A DNA stretch of 64,000 nucleotides from Micropterix aruncella (GCA_944548615.1 OX155954.1:5762924-5826923), one strand, 5' to 3'. Counted from the first letter of the stretch, positions 1 to 11,939 are shown. Notes: a model not told the origin generated them from the letters alone. Program-made: numbers and translations.

Positions 1-227
1 GTAGATGCGGAAAGAGATGACTGATGGAGCCAAATCAGGTACATCATGCCAAGCGAAAATCACGATTGACTCAAGTCAACGCCTGCTACTTTCAGCGTTT
101 GTCCTTTGGGCTTTATTCACTGCCATTGCATGATATGCATTAATCTGTACATCTATTTTAATACTATTTTATATCTATTAGATACATTTCTACTCATCTT
201 TAAGGTAAAACTAATCCGTATTTTCAT
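1..227. other. No gene seen (left edge)
   Basis: I see no open frame, repeat copy or RNA gene here. It is the flank of the LINE that starts near 228; the LINE is 5' truncated, so this is probably the pre-insertion host sequence. Confidence 0.4.
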
Positions 228-1943
228 ATGTCCCTATATTTTGTAAATGTAGGAAAAACTTATGCCAACAATATTTTGAACAATCTAAATACTTCTGAAA
301 AGATTCTAGGTGCATCAGTAAATACGCAGCCCAAGACGAAAACAAACCTCAAACTCTACCAAACATCTAAAGATGAAGTCGTCAAAACTATTACATCGCT
401 AAAAAACTATTCTGCGCCAGGAAACGACGGCATCACAGCAGAAATACTGAAAATGTCAATTGATTACATTGCAGAACCTATTTGCCATCTTATCAATACT
501 AGCTTTGAAAACGGAGTTTTTCCTCAATGGCTAAAGTTTGCAAAGGTTAGACCACTACACAAGGGTGGAGACGAAAATGACATTGGTAATTACCGTCCCA
601 TATCGCTCCTTAACATCTTGTCAAAAGTAGTAGAAAAAATTGCCAAAAAGCGTTTAATCTCGCACCTAGAGAATGAGAGTCTTCTATCCAGCAACCAATT
701 TGGGTTTAGAAGCGGTTTAGGAACTAATGAAGCATTACTTACTTTCACACAATACGTCGTTGAAAACCTCGACAAGGGTAGTAAAGTTTTAGCGACATTT
801 TTAGATTTATCGAAGGCTTTCGACACGGTGTCACATATAATATTAATAAAGAAACTGGAACATTATGGAATAAATGACACAGCATTGCAGTGGTTCCAAA
901 GCTACCTTGAGGGAAGGACGCAAACAACGTCGATACATGATCGACAAAGCGCGCCACTTAATGTATCTTTCGGTGTTCCCCAAGGTAGCGTCTTGGGACC
1001 CGTATTGTTCCTAATATACATAAATGATTTATGTGATCTACCAATAAAAGGAAAAATAGTGGCGTTCGCGGATGACACCGTGTTACTTACGTCTGCTAAC
1101 AATTGGGAAGATGCATACCGCAAAGCTCAATCGAACCTAAATCTGACGAAGCAGTGGCTCGATAACCATATTCTCACTTTAAATATTTCTAAGACTAAAG
1201 TTATACAATTTCACATCAAGGCAACAATAAATAATTCAGAAACCGAAAACCAACTAACAATACACTCAACTTTTTGCTCTAGATCTGACGTCTGCAATTA
1301 TCAAACCATTGAAAGGACTAGGGAATATAAGTATCTGGGTGTCACTATTGATGCAACATTGACATGGAAGCAACATGTAAGCAACCTAGCCACAAGAACA
1401 AGGAAACTCGCCTACGTGTTTAGAGAGCTTCGAAATATTCTACCAAAGCCCCTTCTCAAAACTGTGTATATGGCGTTGTGCCAAAGCCTGTGGTCCTATG
1501 GCACAATTGCATGGGGTGGCTGTACCACACAAGTACTCCTTCCTTTGATCAATGCGCAAAAGCTGATTCTAAAAGTCATCAATAAAAAACCCCCTAGATA
1601 CCCCTCAGCGAAACTCTTTACAGAATATGGAGTACTTGATGTGAGGCAACTATTCATAAAACAATTACTAATTGAGTTTCACAGAATCAAGGATCAGCAG
1701 ACAAGAAGCCAACAAACTAAAAACACAAGGCAAGCTACTGGGTCGAATTATAATATTCCGATTGTAAAGTCCTCATTTGCCCAAAGGCATTTTTACTTCC
1801 TTGCGCCGAGATTTTATAATAATTTAAATGAGAGTTATAAGAATGCAAACAACTTAAATTCATTCAAAATACTTATAAAGAAGTACCTGCTTGAAAGGGG
1901 TCCAATGTATGCGGAGTCTCAATTGCTCTCGCTAATAATTTAA
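228..1943 (+). mobile_element. 5'-truncated CR1/jockey-type LINE, reverse transcriptase ORF
   Basis: A 571-codon frame without stops encodes a non-LTR retrotransposon reverse transcriptase. Visible RT boxes, in order: the 'KVRPLHKGG' region near residue 106, NYRPISLL at 121-128, FLDLSKAFDTVSH at 191-203, GVPQGSVLGPVLFLIYINDL at 249-268 and the catalytic AFADDT at 279-284. A thumb and a C-terminal region typical of CR1, Daphne and jockey relatives follow. The usual apurinic-like endonuclease (about 230 aa) is absent; the frame begins just before the RT, as expected from 5' truncation during target-primed reverse transcription. The first ATG is therefore probably not a biological start. The FADD form of the YADD box is normal in these clades. 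Lack of frameshifts suggests a recent insertion. The 3' UTR follows to about 2317. The clade is inferred from motif style only. Confidence 0.9.
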
Positions 1944-2318
1944 GTTGTTTTATTAAATTATATATTACTAACTAATATCAAATCTCGTGTATTATTTGCT
2001 ATGTATATATATGTGTAGGTATGTATATATATATATTTATGTATGTGTGTATGTATGCGTATGTATATATGTATATATTCTTATGTATCATGCAATACAA
2101 CTTAAGTTCAGAATATCCAAAGAGTCAGCTCGTCGATACAATTAAACAAAAATCAGCATCCCTAGATACGGGTCTCTGACCTAGTTAGGAATGCGGATAA
2201 ACATTTTCACCATAGGATGTGCTCAATCTCTCCCAACTCAACCATATTATGTAAATGGTGTTTATATGACATATTATATGAAGTTATTGTAAATTAATAA
2301 ATAATAAAAAAAAAATAT
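1944..2318 (+). mobile_element. 3' UTR and A-rich tail of the LINE at 228-1943
   Basis: After the stop codon comes a GTATGTATATAT-rich stretch (about 1998-2080). A block containing 'CCTAGATACGGGTCTCTGACCTAG' follows in shorter matching pieces, ending in an AATAAATAATAAA run and poly(A) near 2308-2317. Similar blocks end the LINE tails at 39170-39335 and 53930-54205, so this is a family 3' UTR. Confidence 0.7.
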
Positions 2319-3255
2319 GTAACCGCCTATTTCGCTTATAACGCAAGAATAAATGAATACCAATAATTGATATAGGTACCAATCAATTCCCCGTTAACGA
2401 TTTACATAAAGTAACTATAAAAATATGTATGTCATGAGTTTAGTCTCGAGATATTCGGATTTTAAAACGGTCATTTTTTCGCTGACGTATGATATTTTGT
2501 ATATCTGGGAAGCTTTGGAACCGATTTTGATTTCGTATAGCCTATACGATTGGGATATGCTAACTACATATAGGAGAAACCCGAATGACTTATTTTATAG
2601 TCTACTCAACGACAGCACAGGCGTACAGACAAACGTATACGTTGCATTTTGTAATATGTAGAGATAAAATGGGATTTTACAATTGACATTACCAATAACC
2701 ATAACTTTTTATTATTGAAGTTCAATTTGCTGAAACCCTTTTACCAAGAAAGATACAAAACTGGGAATTTATATGGTACTCGTATAATTTTTTTTTTAGA
2801 TATATAGATGGAGATTCTTTATTGCACATTCTAAGAAACAAAACCATACAAAAGGCGGACTTATTGCCTAAAATACAATCTCTTACAGCCAACCTTTGTG
2901 GAAGTGTAAGAACTTAGGTGCCAAGATATAAAAATTAACAAAAAAAAAGTTATTACATAACAAAAATTAATCAAGTAACCAAAATGCCATTTTTTAAATA
3001 TAATTAGACATTTTCCATTTAATAAAAAAAAAACACTTGTAGATTCCATCATTTTAATGCTAAATCTAGTTGGAAATAATGTCGGACACTATAGACAATA
3101 TTTCAAAATATATTTAAAAAAAACAAATTACCATAGCATATTTATTTTTAAATTGGTTTTTAAGATAGTTTAATAAAAACCAACCACTACTAATGAATTC
3201 TTAAAAAAAAACTAACAACCTACCGTAATGTAGGTGTTTGACGTTTATTTTCATA
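2319..3255. other. AT-rich stretch, no gene seen
   Basis: Short frames such as the 78 codons at 2425-2661 have no recognisable domain, signal peptide or splice partners. I see no RNA gene. The stretch is A/T-rich with several poly(A) runs. Confidence 0.4.
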
Positions 3256-3289
3256 CGTAGATCTATTTTGACCATACTAAAAGAAGTCG

Positions 3290-3815
3290 TTAGTGTCATC
3301 CCAAGACTTTCCCGGCAAGTAGCCAAGGACTGAATTTATCTGATTATTAATATCGATGAGTGCCCTCTCTCGGCTGGCGTAAGAACCTGGTAGGGTTCCA
3401 TTGCCTTCGGAGGAGCGGTTCGTTTCGGCTAAGTGCCAACAGATGGCATTAATAATTGACTAAAATGTATGGCGGAATTTTAATATTATTAGTGTAACTT
3501 GTATTGTACGAGTATATGAGATATTCCGGGCAAAATGTCACAATGTAATTTCGGCCCAACAAGGCATCTGTGTACCAAATTCTGTCAAGTCTCAAGTCCA
3601 ATACTCCGAGATTAAAATATGACTATGCGCCCCCTGGTGAACCGATTTCAACAACAACCTTTTTCAACTCTTGCCATGACCGAATGATGCCACACAGACA
3701 TACTTACATCTGGAAATGGTCTTAATCGTCTCAGGGACGCTTAAAATGGATATTTCCGTCTTCATCTCGAAGAAAAAAACTGCGCGTTCACAATAGTTTC
3801 CTCGTCGGTTGGTGC
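3290..3815 (+). repeat. Dispersed repeat family D, copy 1
   Basis: This copy begins near 'GTGTCATCCCAAGACTTTCC' plus CGGCAAGTAG and runs to the 'GAAGACGGAAATA' / 'CGTTCACAATA' end. The same blocks recur inverted at 21236-21775, 40993-42170 (split), 51218-51672 and 62637-62860. No coding frame is shared among the copies, so it is probably a non-autonomous element. A shorter relative lies at about 3955-4150. Confidence 0.6.
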
Positions 3816-3954
3816 TCCGGGAGAGTAAAACTGGCATTCAAAGATATCATTCATTCCAATGAACCTAAATTGCATTCGTGATCGCTATCGAATGGCGGCA
3901 TACCTAGTCGAGTACCCCGGTCGAGGTAACAATTTGGTAGATTTTAGTATCGCC

Positions 3955-4150
3955 ATAACTTATGCATGGAAAAGTACTACCCAATCTCAGCAAAAAATAC
4001 TTTTTCATGCTATGTTCTGACGAAATATACTATAATGTGAATATACGCTTGCATAAATCTATAAAGCGTTTAGGCGCTATCGTGAAGGAATACACACACA
4101 CACACAGCCACACAGACATACAGATGTGCGTTCACAATACTTTCCAGACA
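3955..4150 (+). repeat. Fragment of family D with (CA)n
   Basis: It carries the 'AAAGCGTTTAGGCGCTATCG' block, a (CA)n run and the 'TGCGTTCACAATACTTTCC' block, all found in the complete family D copies, but lacks the rest. Confidence 0.45.
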
Positions 4151-4323
4151 AGTAAAAGGCACCATAAAAGAGAAATTCTAATTAAACTATGATCTTATCT
4201 TTTCTTGAGCCACTTTTCTGAAAAATTTTAATACAAATAATACTTTCAATGAGATAACATTGACTACATTTTTGAGATAAAAAATTCTATCGTAGTATTA
4301 AAAATACTACATCTGTCTACAGT

Positions 4324-4354
4324 CTCAGTATACCCTAGGGTTTGATATACTGTG
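4324..4354. mobile_element. 31-bp remnant of the CACAGTATACC-end element
   Basis: Only the two ends remain (CTCAGTATACC ... GATATACTGTG), flanked on both sides by the 7-bp direct repeat CTACAGT (4317-4323 and 4355-4361). Longer copies of the family are at 31166-31436 and 39452-39743. The base before the left end is T, so the seventh base of the duplication cannot come from the element terminus. Confidence 0.65.
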
Positions 4355-4361
4355 CTACAGT

Positions 4362-5122
4362 GGTGCATCTTCACCGCTGCACAACAAGTGCATCGTTCCT
4401 CATCCGCCGGGTCACTATTCTATACCTGGGTGAGTCAGGACAGACGCAGGCAGGAGTCATTTGATACTACGGTGCGGCGCGCGGCGTTGGTAGGTAGGTA
4501 TTCCTTTTTTTACGTAATTTCTCTTCCTTGTATGCCTGTGACGCCTCCAGAGGTTCACCGCCCGCCGCGCCGCCAGTGGCGTTGGTTATCAAATAATTAT
4601 TATATAATATATACTATTATATAATTCACAATATAATATATAATAAACATCCGCGCGCTGAGTATTCCGTACCTTGCATGGTATAGGTATGTAGGGCAGC
4701 CACATAAGCAAAATAATAAACTAGTAGCTTTATAGATGAGTGTCGTGCAGAAATTATGATGTGTTATTGTTTATTTTATATATTTATTTAATTTATTATT
4801 TTACACACATATAAAATATTAGGTTTTACAGTTTAACATCTACTTTGGTGGAGTGATGCCCATAGCATAATGTAACATTGATTATTAAACTACATCTATA
4901 TTTACATAAAATATTGCATATAGTTAACATATTTTTAATATATCAATAGCTCCCTTTTTAATGTAGATTTACTAACTTCTTGGTTAAGATTTGCTAACTT
5001 CTTAATAAGTGCCGAAGTCTTTTTGCGATATTCGATTTTTGCGATTCATTATTGTTTTTTCTTCCTTATGCCGTGACGGCTAACGAACGTTGGTTTTGTT
5101 TGTTTGTTTTGTTATACTATTT
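4362..5122. other. GC-rich patch then AT-rich DNA, no gene seen
   Basis: 4362-4580 is GC- and CpG-rich for this window, with an 85-codon frame that has no recognisable domain. 4580-4650 is a palindromic TA-rich tract. I cannot support a gene. Confidence 0.3.
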
Positions 5123-5750
5123 ATTGTGAAATTTCACAATGGGCGGGTTTATTGTCATATTACAACCTCTTCCAATCAACCCTACTATGTTTATATGTAT
5201 GTGTGCGTGAAATATGCCTGTAAGAGCCCTTTGTCTTTATGACGGACCGTCTGTTTTGACGGAAACCGTCGCCCGGAGATAGGTGTTCACATATAGACTG
5301 ATCCGTCAAAAAAACGTACGATTAGTGGAGGTCAGACCTCCGTTCTGATAAGTGTGGTCCGCGGGGCGGGCGGGGGCGTGTCGACAAGTGCTATTTATCG
5401 GCGCGCCCGTTCACATTATGACATTCCGGGTGTTTAAACGGCGCTCCTCAGTGACAAACCGTTGGTTCAAAAACTCGGGTCCTGTTTTTTACCCATATAA
5501 ATACTACATACATATACATTGTGCAGCCACTGGCACTTCCGTCTGTTTAGACAGACCGTCGAAACAGACGGTCCATCGTAGTGGGAACGGGATATTAGTG
5601 TGTGTCTTGTTATTGCATTCGATCAACAGAATTGAAATGGCATTCCGTTAATTTTATCTCAACGGAAAATGGTAACCCGGCCAGGAATCGAACCCGGGAC
5701 CTTATACAGTAAGATCAGGCGACCTAGCCACTATGTTACCAGGCTGTGTG
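5123..5750 (-). mobile_element. tRNA-derived SINE, copy 1, interrupted
   Basis: Read on the minus strand, the head (about 5750-5683) looks like a tRNA. It has an A-box-like TGGCTAGGTCGCCTG, a B box GGTTCGATTCC and complementary ends GGTAAC and GTTACC. The body runs leftward to the 18-bp palindrome ATTGTGAAATTTCACAAT at 5123-5140. The same head, body and palindrome form the copy at 61449-61682, which is about 230 bp; this one is longer because other DNA, including the element at 5241-5577, sits inside. It is unlikely to be a functional tRNA gene: the anticodon-loop position 33 would be C, and a second, diverged copy exists. Confidence 0.65.
5241..5577. mobile_element. 337-bp non-autonomous DNA element inside the SINE
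   Basis: The ends are inverted: GACGGACCGTCTGTTT on the left, and GATGGACCGTCTGTTT when the right end is read on the minus strand. Both ends carry further GACGG/CCGTC repeats. It interrupts the SINE at 5123-5750 relative to the copy at 61449-61682. There is no transposase frame, and a clear target duplication was not found. Confidence 0.5.
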
Positions 5751-7265
5751 ATATTGGCTATAACAATTTTACTGTCCCCGCCTGTGGAAACAAGGATATG
5801 GTAGAGTTCTGAAACCATTATAGTAGATTACGGAGCCAAGATGTTCTCTTTCGTCCCGGATCTCTTCTTCCAGCTATTTAGCCCTGAATTATTATATGCG
5901 TAACATTGTATCTGTATCATATGTATCATTTTCATTCCTGACTCTATGAGCTCAGCTTATACGTTTCGAAGGTTTCAAACTTCCTCATCAGTGTGCCTGT
6001 ACGTGTCTAGATTTCCATCTCATAAAATAATAAGAACACGTAGCATCTTAGTAGTCAGATCTTAAGATGAATATTGGTGTTCTATTCTGCACTATAAATT
6101 TTTCATCTTAAAGACCGTACATCTGGATTTTATAATGCTGATATTTATTTCATTGCTTATATCTCAGTTGTTGTTCAAATTGCAGCACAGCAGGTAAATA
6201 ATATTATGTCATCTCCGGACGAATTTCATAAGCTGTGACTGTAGTCGTGTTTGCGGGCACTTTAGTGACTATTTTGTTCAGCTTCGACACATATTCTTCA
6301 CATACTGTTGTAACATTTTCAATGAGGAGCTGAAGTGGGTATCTTTACTGCCCTGCACCGAAATTCTGAAGTGGCGATACGACACGTCAAGTCAGTCACG
6401 CGCCGTTCAGTAGAAGCGCGGCATTCGACGCGGGCGGACGTGTGCGCGTCAACGATAACTGGCGTAAAAAATATCCTAAGAAAGAAAACAAGGTTTTAAT
6501 AAATATTCTGTATATGTACAAATACATGCCGCATATGTGAATTAAAAACCACGCAGATTACAGAAATAAAACGCTGAGATACGATAGTTCCGGTTGCTTT
6601 TGGAAATGTACAAAATTTTTGATCAAGAAGCTAATATAAAGAAAATAATATAAATAAACAATGAATATAATAATAATAAATTTATAAAAGACAGAGAACA
6701 TAACATATTTAAAAGAGGCAAAAAAGTTGGGTACTTATGTTTCCATATTAAAATTTAAATTATTTTAGCACAATTTTATAAAGGTGTCTCTCAAATTACG
6801 CGGTACGCGTAAGCGCGGTACAAGTTAAGCGGTTTTAGAGCAATTTTTATTTTAAAATAAAATATATAATTATACGCAGATGAATGTTTTCCATAAAAAA
6901 GGAAATAGGTATTTCACAATATGTACGTAGGTATTTTGCAATATTTTGGAAACGATACTGCATTTGACGAGAGTCTGTGAAATAGAATTAATTCAATAAT
7001 TCCTGAAATATTCCGGCTCTAAATGGTCGAAAATGAAGTTGGACAATTTATCGCTTAGTAGCAGATCTATTTTGACGCAACACCTTTATTCTGTTCACAT
7101 TTATGCCTGCTGTTACGGAAAGAATAATTTTCTGATATTTTGAAAGCACGTAAGCCACGGTCAACGTCCGGTCTCCGACTGAATTAGGGTACCTATCTAT
7201 AAAAACCTATATAGATAGGGTACCTATCTTAACACATTTACATGTACACAAGCCAGGGTTGTCAG
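5751..7265. other. No gene seen
   Basis: It is mostly AT-rich. A CpG-rich patch at about 6355-6465 could be an old promoter or 5' exon, but it has no open frame I can assign. No RNA gene is visible. Confidence 0.35.
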
Positions 7266-7349
7266 AGTCGGCAGTCGAGAGTAAATTACAGAAAAATTGC
7301 CCCAATCGCAGCACACGATGCAATTTACAGGGCGAAAGTGCAGTTTTAG

Positions 7350-8015
7350 ATTGAGTCAGTTACAGGCGCCATTGCTGGCGCCGAGAACTGACACACTGTT
7401 TACAAACAGTCAATCAGTCGTAATTATTTATTTATGTGTACGCACGTCATTAAAGTCAGTGGGCAAAAATGCCTTATTTTCGCTAGATAAAATTCACACG
7501 ACGTGACGTCACCCTAAAACGCAGTGCCAGCGACTAACTAACTACTAACTTTAGCGATTAGACAAGGCCAGTATCTTTATTTCTTTTGTTTCTTTATTTC
7601 ATAAGATAACATACAGCGTTACTAAACAATTTTGCATATGCGTGACAATAAATATGAGGTCTTTTAGGTGTTTTTACAATACGTGTTTAGCAATTTCAAT
7701 TAACTTTAATTGATTTATGTTATCTAAATGTGGAGAAGTGGGAGGAATAGGGATAGAATAGGAATGGTTTGGTCTTTGTACATACATACATACATATTCA
7801 CTTGCGCTTTCATATACATACATAAATATAAATATCTTTCAGTCCGCTCCCCTACCATAGCTGGCGCTTGTGGTAGGGAAGCCGACTGAATTCAAGATAT
7901 ATAGAAGGAATATTGGTCAGCACTAACGTGACATCAATTGCCCCGATGACTTTACCGGGTCAGCGCTCACTTGTTTTGAATTTGAAGTCAGTAGCTGACT
8001 CAATGTAAATCAGCC
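7350..8015 (+). mobile_element. Family G MITE, split by a LINE tail
   Basis: The left part (about 7350-7565) and right part (about 7910-8015) match the uninterrupted copy at 30769-31157. Shared ends are ATTGAGTCAG on the left and its complement CTGACTCAAT on the right. Both copies carry the internal 'AAAGTCAGT' and 'GCAGTGCCAGCGACT' blocks. The middle is foreign (see 7568-7905). Confidence 0.6.
7568..7905 (-). mobile_element. LINE 3' tail, antisense, inserted in family G
   Basis: It starts with a T-rich run (CTTTATTTCTTTTGTTTC), that is a poly(A)-type tail on the minus strand. It contains an 'ACATACAGCGTT' block and a CATACATA-rich block shared with 58125-58420. It interrupts an otherwise continuous family G copy, so it is the younger insertion. 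Confidence 0.5.
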
Positions 8016-8189
8016 TTAAGGAAGGGGAGCAGGGCGATTGTGAGTCGCCCCCTACCGATCGCACTGTTATGGAGCAGTTAAAGTATTGGAACAGTTCACC
8101 TATTTACATTCCGATCCGAAGGTGCAATTTTAAATTGTCCTTGCAGATTGCATCGTGAGTAGACGCTCTAACAAGCCCTCGACGGTCCT

Positions 8190-8590
8190 GACCCAGTATA
8201 CCGATTTAGAACAGTAAGCGCACTCTCCAGTGGCAAGGCGTTGCGGCTATAGGGTGGGAGGGAAGTGAGCAAAGGTATATGTTACGGGAAATGCCTGTAG
8301 TTGGCATTACGCGCGAGTGTGGGTTGTCAAATTTCTCGTTTGAACGTTTGAAGATTTGCGTCAGCGGAGTGGCGGCTGTTTGACGACACGCTTGCCCGCT
8401 TGCTTCTACGAATTTCATTCAACGGAAGCACAAGCGGCGCGGACGACGTTTGGGGGTACAATCTCTAGTAATAGTATGCGATTCGTGGTGGCCCTTAGGA
8501 CTCGTGACGTCGCTCGCTTCGATTTCAATTTTGTTCTAAAAGAAGCTTGTTTCTGTATAGTTTTCCTAGACAGTCCTAGCCGAGTTCGCG
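8190..8590 (+). repeat. Diverged copy of the CACAGTATACC family
   Basis: It begins near CCCAGTATACC. It shares the 'GCATTACGCGC', 'ACTCGTGACGT' and 'TTCAATTTTGTTCTAA' blocks with the copies at 31166-31436 and 39452-39743. The right terminus is not clean. Confidence 0.45.
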
Positions 8591-8599
8591 TATAATAAA

Positions 8600-8946
8600 A
8601 TTATTAAGAAGAATCTATGTTCGCCGCCTCTGGCGAAGAGAGAGATTCACTCACACAATCTCGCTTCCATACGAACAAGCTCAACACAGGCTTCTCTCGC
8701 CGCGCCGCGCCGGCATCTACGCATTTTGTGTTGAACCGACTGAACTTGGAAACAGTTTCAAACCAACAACCATCTGTCGTGGGACTCCGCGACGCGTTCC
8801 GTCAGACGCCATTGTTTGCAGCCCCAGTTCGCTTGTGTGCTTTTTTATTAAGGCGGATTCCCGCGTTTTACAATTTTGGCGCGAGTTTTGCGCGCGCGCG
8901 TGTGTGTGTGATATTCGTCGCCGGTGTTTCCCGTTAGCAGAGAAAG
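8600..8946 (+). promoter_or_regulatory. CpG-rich island ending in a splice-donor-like site
   Basis: This is about 350 bp of GC- and CpG-rich sequence, unlike its AT-rich surroundings, with a 106-codon frame that matches no family I know. It ends in GAGAAAG|GTGAGG at about 8946/8947, a good 5' splice site. It could be a transcribed 5' exon of a plus-strand gene whose coding exons lie to the right, or a GC-rich transposon remnant. No TATA box or confirmed partner exon was found. Confidence 0.25.
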
Positions 8947-9475
8947 GTGAGGGGAATTGTGTTTTTATGTCATTGAAATAACTGTATCAACTGTTTGTAC
9001 CTACTTGCTTTATACTTAAATACCTAATTTTGTATGTGTTGTTATGGTTTGGTTTTTTGATGAATTGCTCATGAATTCCTCAATGGAATTCGAAATAATG
9101 TACAATATTAAGGGTGTATTAAAAAAAACCGCATATATTTTTTTAAGGTGTTTTTTTTTTAAATAACAATTTTATGATATTAAATTTAGTACCAAAATAA
9201 AGTCTATGTATTTGTCTTCATTCCTCAAGGATTACATTTTAAATGTTTTATACATTTTTTCTCGTAAAACAATAATTACAGAACCATCTCTCCATTTCAT
9301 TAAATATTTACGACAAAATTTTTATTTCAAAATATAATCTGGTTTGTTTACTTTTATTATTTTCAACGATCTTAATATTAAGGTTTCCTTATCGAAGTAC
9401 CTATATAAATTATGTAAGTGTTGTACACAAATAATGCTACCTAAAATGTAAGTTTTGTTTCTTTTATGATCTGAT
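8947..9475. other. AT-rich stretch, no gene seen
   Basis: No frame, RNA or repeat copy is recognised here. Confidence 0.35.
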
Positions 9476-9813
9476 GGGGTCTCTAGACGATCAAGCATGC
9501 TTGTCAAGCTTCGCGTCGTGGGCTGGGAGGAGATCGTAAACCGCAGGAAATGAGCAAATAATTTTTTTTAAAGATTTACCAAAAATACCTCATTTTGTAG
9601 TTTTATACCAGGAAGTCAGGTTAATTAACATGACTCCCGTCTAATTATACGTAATTGATTGATGAATGACGTGATTCCCTGGTATAAACTACAAAATTAG
9701 GCATTTTTGGAAAATAATAAAAAAATATATTTGCATTTTTCCTGCGGTTTACAATCCCCTCCCAGTCTGCGACGCGAAGCTTGACAAACATGCTTGATCG
9801 TCTTGAGAGTCCC
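9476..9813. mobile_element. Foldback MITE (GGGGCTCTCTAGA family), copy 1
   Basis: Almost the whole element is two inverted arms of about 150 bp. Both arms carry CTAGACGATCAAGCATGC-like, CCGCAGGAAA-like and 'ACAAAATTAGGCATTTTTGG'-type blocks. Other copies are at 13324-13609 and 18066-18382. The ends are near TTAA or TAA in the other copies. There is no coding capacity. Confidence 0.75.
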
Positions 9814-10439
9814 TCACTGCTAAGGACTGTGCGAGATCGCTGCTAAGGTCGAGGTTCAGGTTGAAGGGCAATTACCTAGATTACTGTTACTGCATGCCTA
9901 TGCTTGATTACCTTTTCCGCGCCTCGTCTCATAATTAGATTATTCTGCCATGGATTGCCTCATGCTTTGCTAATCTATGCTTGTTGGCATTGGCGCCAAT
10001 TGCCAACCGGAAGATGTGTCAGAATTGATTGCAATAATTAGGTACCTATAATAGGAAGGCTGAAAAGCTGTTAACTCACTTCCTATGGCAAGCGGTTTGC
10101 GGTCAGACGATTCCGGTAGAAATAAAGTTTGGTTTAATTGGCGAATGCTGATCTTAATGACACATCGGTAAAAGTTGTACCAGTTTGTATCTAATGTATA
10201 TAGTTATCAGTATTTATTTCGCTTATTTTATAGATACTTAAAAGTGCATTCATAACGTCATATAGCTACCATTGATTTTTCTTATTCACTTCTTAGCATA
10301 GTTTTCCTTCGCTGTATAATTTTATGTACATTCGGTTAAACTCCGAAATAAAAAAAATCTTTCGAGTTTATGATACGATTAATGATACATTTTGACAAGA
10401 GCTTTATAGGTTGAGTTTAACTTAACCTATTTATTGAAA
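9814..10439. other. No gene seen
   Basis: Mixed-composition DNA without a long frame. No element could be assigned. Confidence 0.35.
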
Positions 10440-10800
10440 TGGGTGTATCAGATAGAGCAAAAAAATACTTAGATAAAAACATTGTAAAAAAAAAATAAAC
10501 AAAATAAAATGTATTTTTATTTAAAAAAAATAAAAATCTAACTTGAAAAGGTTTGAGTAGCTTTGAGCGCGCTGCACCATCTAGTGGCAGTTTAAAAAAT
10601 CGGTAACAAACAATATTATATAAACAATTTACAATAACCTACCGCTAGAAGGCGCAGAGCGCTTAACGGTTTAAGTATTTTCTTTCAAGAATATAAAGTT
10701 TTCGGACATATATTTTTTTTATATTTTCCAAATTTTTATATGTACTTATCTACTGATTTACCTTTTTTAAGGGTGTCGGTTAATTTAAACTCATCCCTGT
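10440..10800. mobile_element. MITE family F (CAGGGTGAGT ends), diverged copy
   Basis: It has the same plan as 36278-36667: degenerate ends (right end CTCATCCCTG then TA) and the central inverted pair 'CACCATCTAGTGGCAG' ... 'CTACCGCTAGAAGGCGC'. The left end is poor. There is no coding frame. Confidence 0.5.
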
Positions 10801-11939
10801 ATAAATAATAAAAAAAATACCATATTTAATAAAATTGAGATAAAAATAGGCGGTATTTATTGCCGTTCCGACTATCTATGGAACTCAAAAGTTCATAAAA
10901 GGACATTGTACCATTCCATATAAATCAAAAGCCGTTCTGGATAGTTTAGTAATTTAGGCTGCATCAAATAGAATGAACTATCGCCAAGTCTCGTCATATA
11001 AATAGGATGAAATCGCGTCGTTTAATCTTTATTTTGCGTCATACAAGCAAATATGCAATAAGCAGCAGTATTTCGTCGCCCATATTTTTCGTCTACTCAC
11101 TACTTGGGAACGACAAACTCGATCCGATCCAACCCAATAGCCTCAACAGGACAATCGGACGCAAAGTCGGACGTCTATTCCCAGCCTATATAGGTACATA
11201 CATACATACATACATACGTATTTCTCGGTACTCTCCGCCTACCCCTACCACCACTATTTGGTATTCTTCCAAAATCGTCATCAACAAACATCTATGTCGA
11301 AGGTCAGACTGACTCATCGCGCAAAATGCGTCGCGAAAATTTCCTACCCTCCGGAAGAAATTTCCATCTAAGTTAGAGCCATTATTTTGCACATCGATCG
11401 CAAAATGACTCAGCCTACTAGGCTATATTATATTTGTTGGCATAACTTTGTCTACCGGAAAAACCCAACCCAGACAAAGGCGTTTAGTTACTATTACGTA
11501 CATAAAAAGAAAAGCCTGTGAGATCGATTCCCAAGCTGTTATTGAGACTGGCCCTTAATTGATCGCTCTGTCGGAAGTGCGTGTCAATTATAATTAGACG
11601 AGAGTTTATACTGTATGGAGGGGTGACTCATCGTAAGAGGTCACTTTATTACCCAGGTGTCGTGAGCTTGAGCTTTTATAGATCAATTAATTCGTAGGAT
11701 TGTGATATGCGATTATTTATACGAGTAATTGGGGATGCTACGATTATTGATTTTCTCGATTATGATTCCGTTTACGATTACTTAGAAAGGAATCGCCGAT
11801 TACGATTCCGATTCCGATTATTGCCACAGTTTTGGTATGTTAGATTCATTCAGGCTGATTTAAATTGAGTCAACTACTGACAAAATTTATAATACGTACA
11901 AATTTTAACAAAAAAAACGACTCCATTTTTAAAAATAAG
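10801..11939. other. No gene seen; degenerate GATTACGATTCC repeats
   Basis: No assignable frame. 11735-11825 holds a degenerate tandem of GATTACGATTCC-like units. A short CATA tandem lies at about 11197-11216. Confidence 0.35.

Noticed and set aside
5683..5753. A functional minus-strand tRNA gene
   Set aside because: The tRNA-like fold exists, but it continues into a SINE body shared with a diverged second copy at 61449-61682, and the anticodon-loop position 33 is C instead of T.
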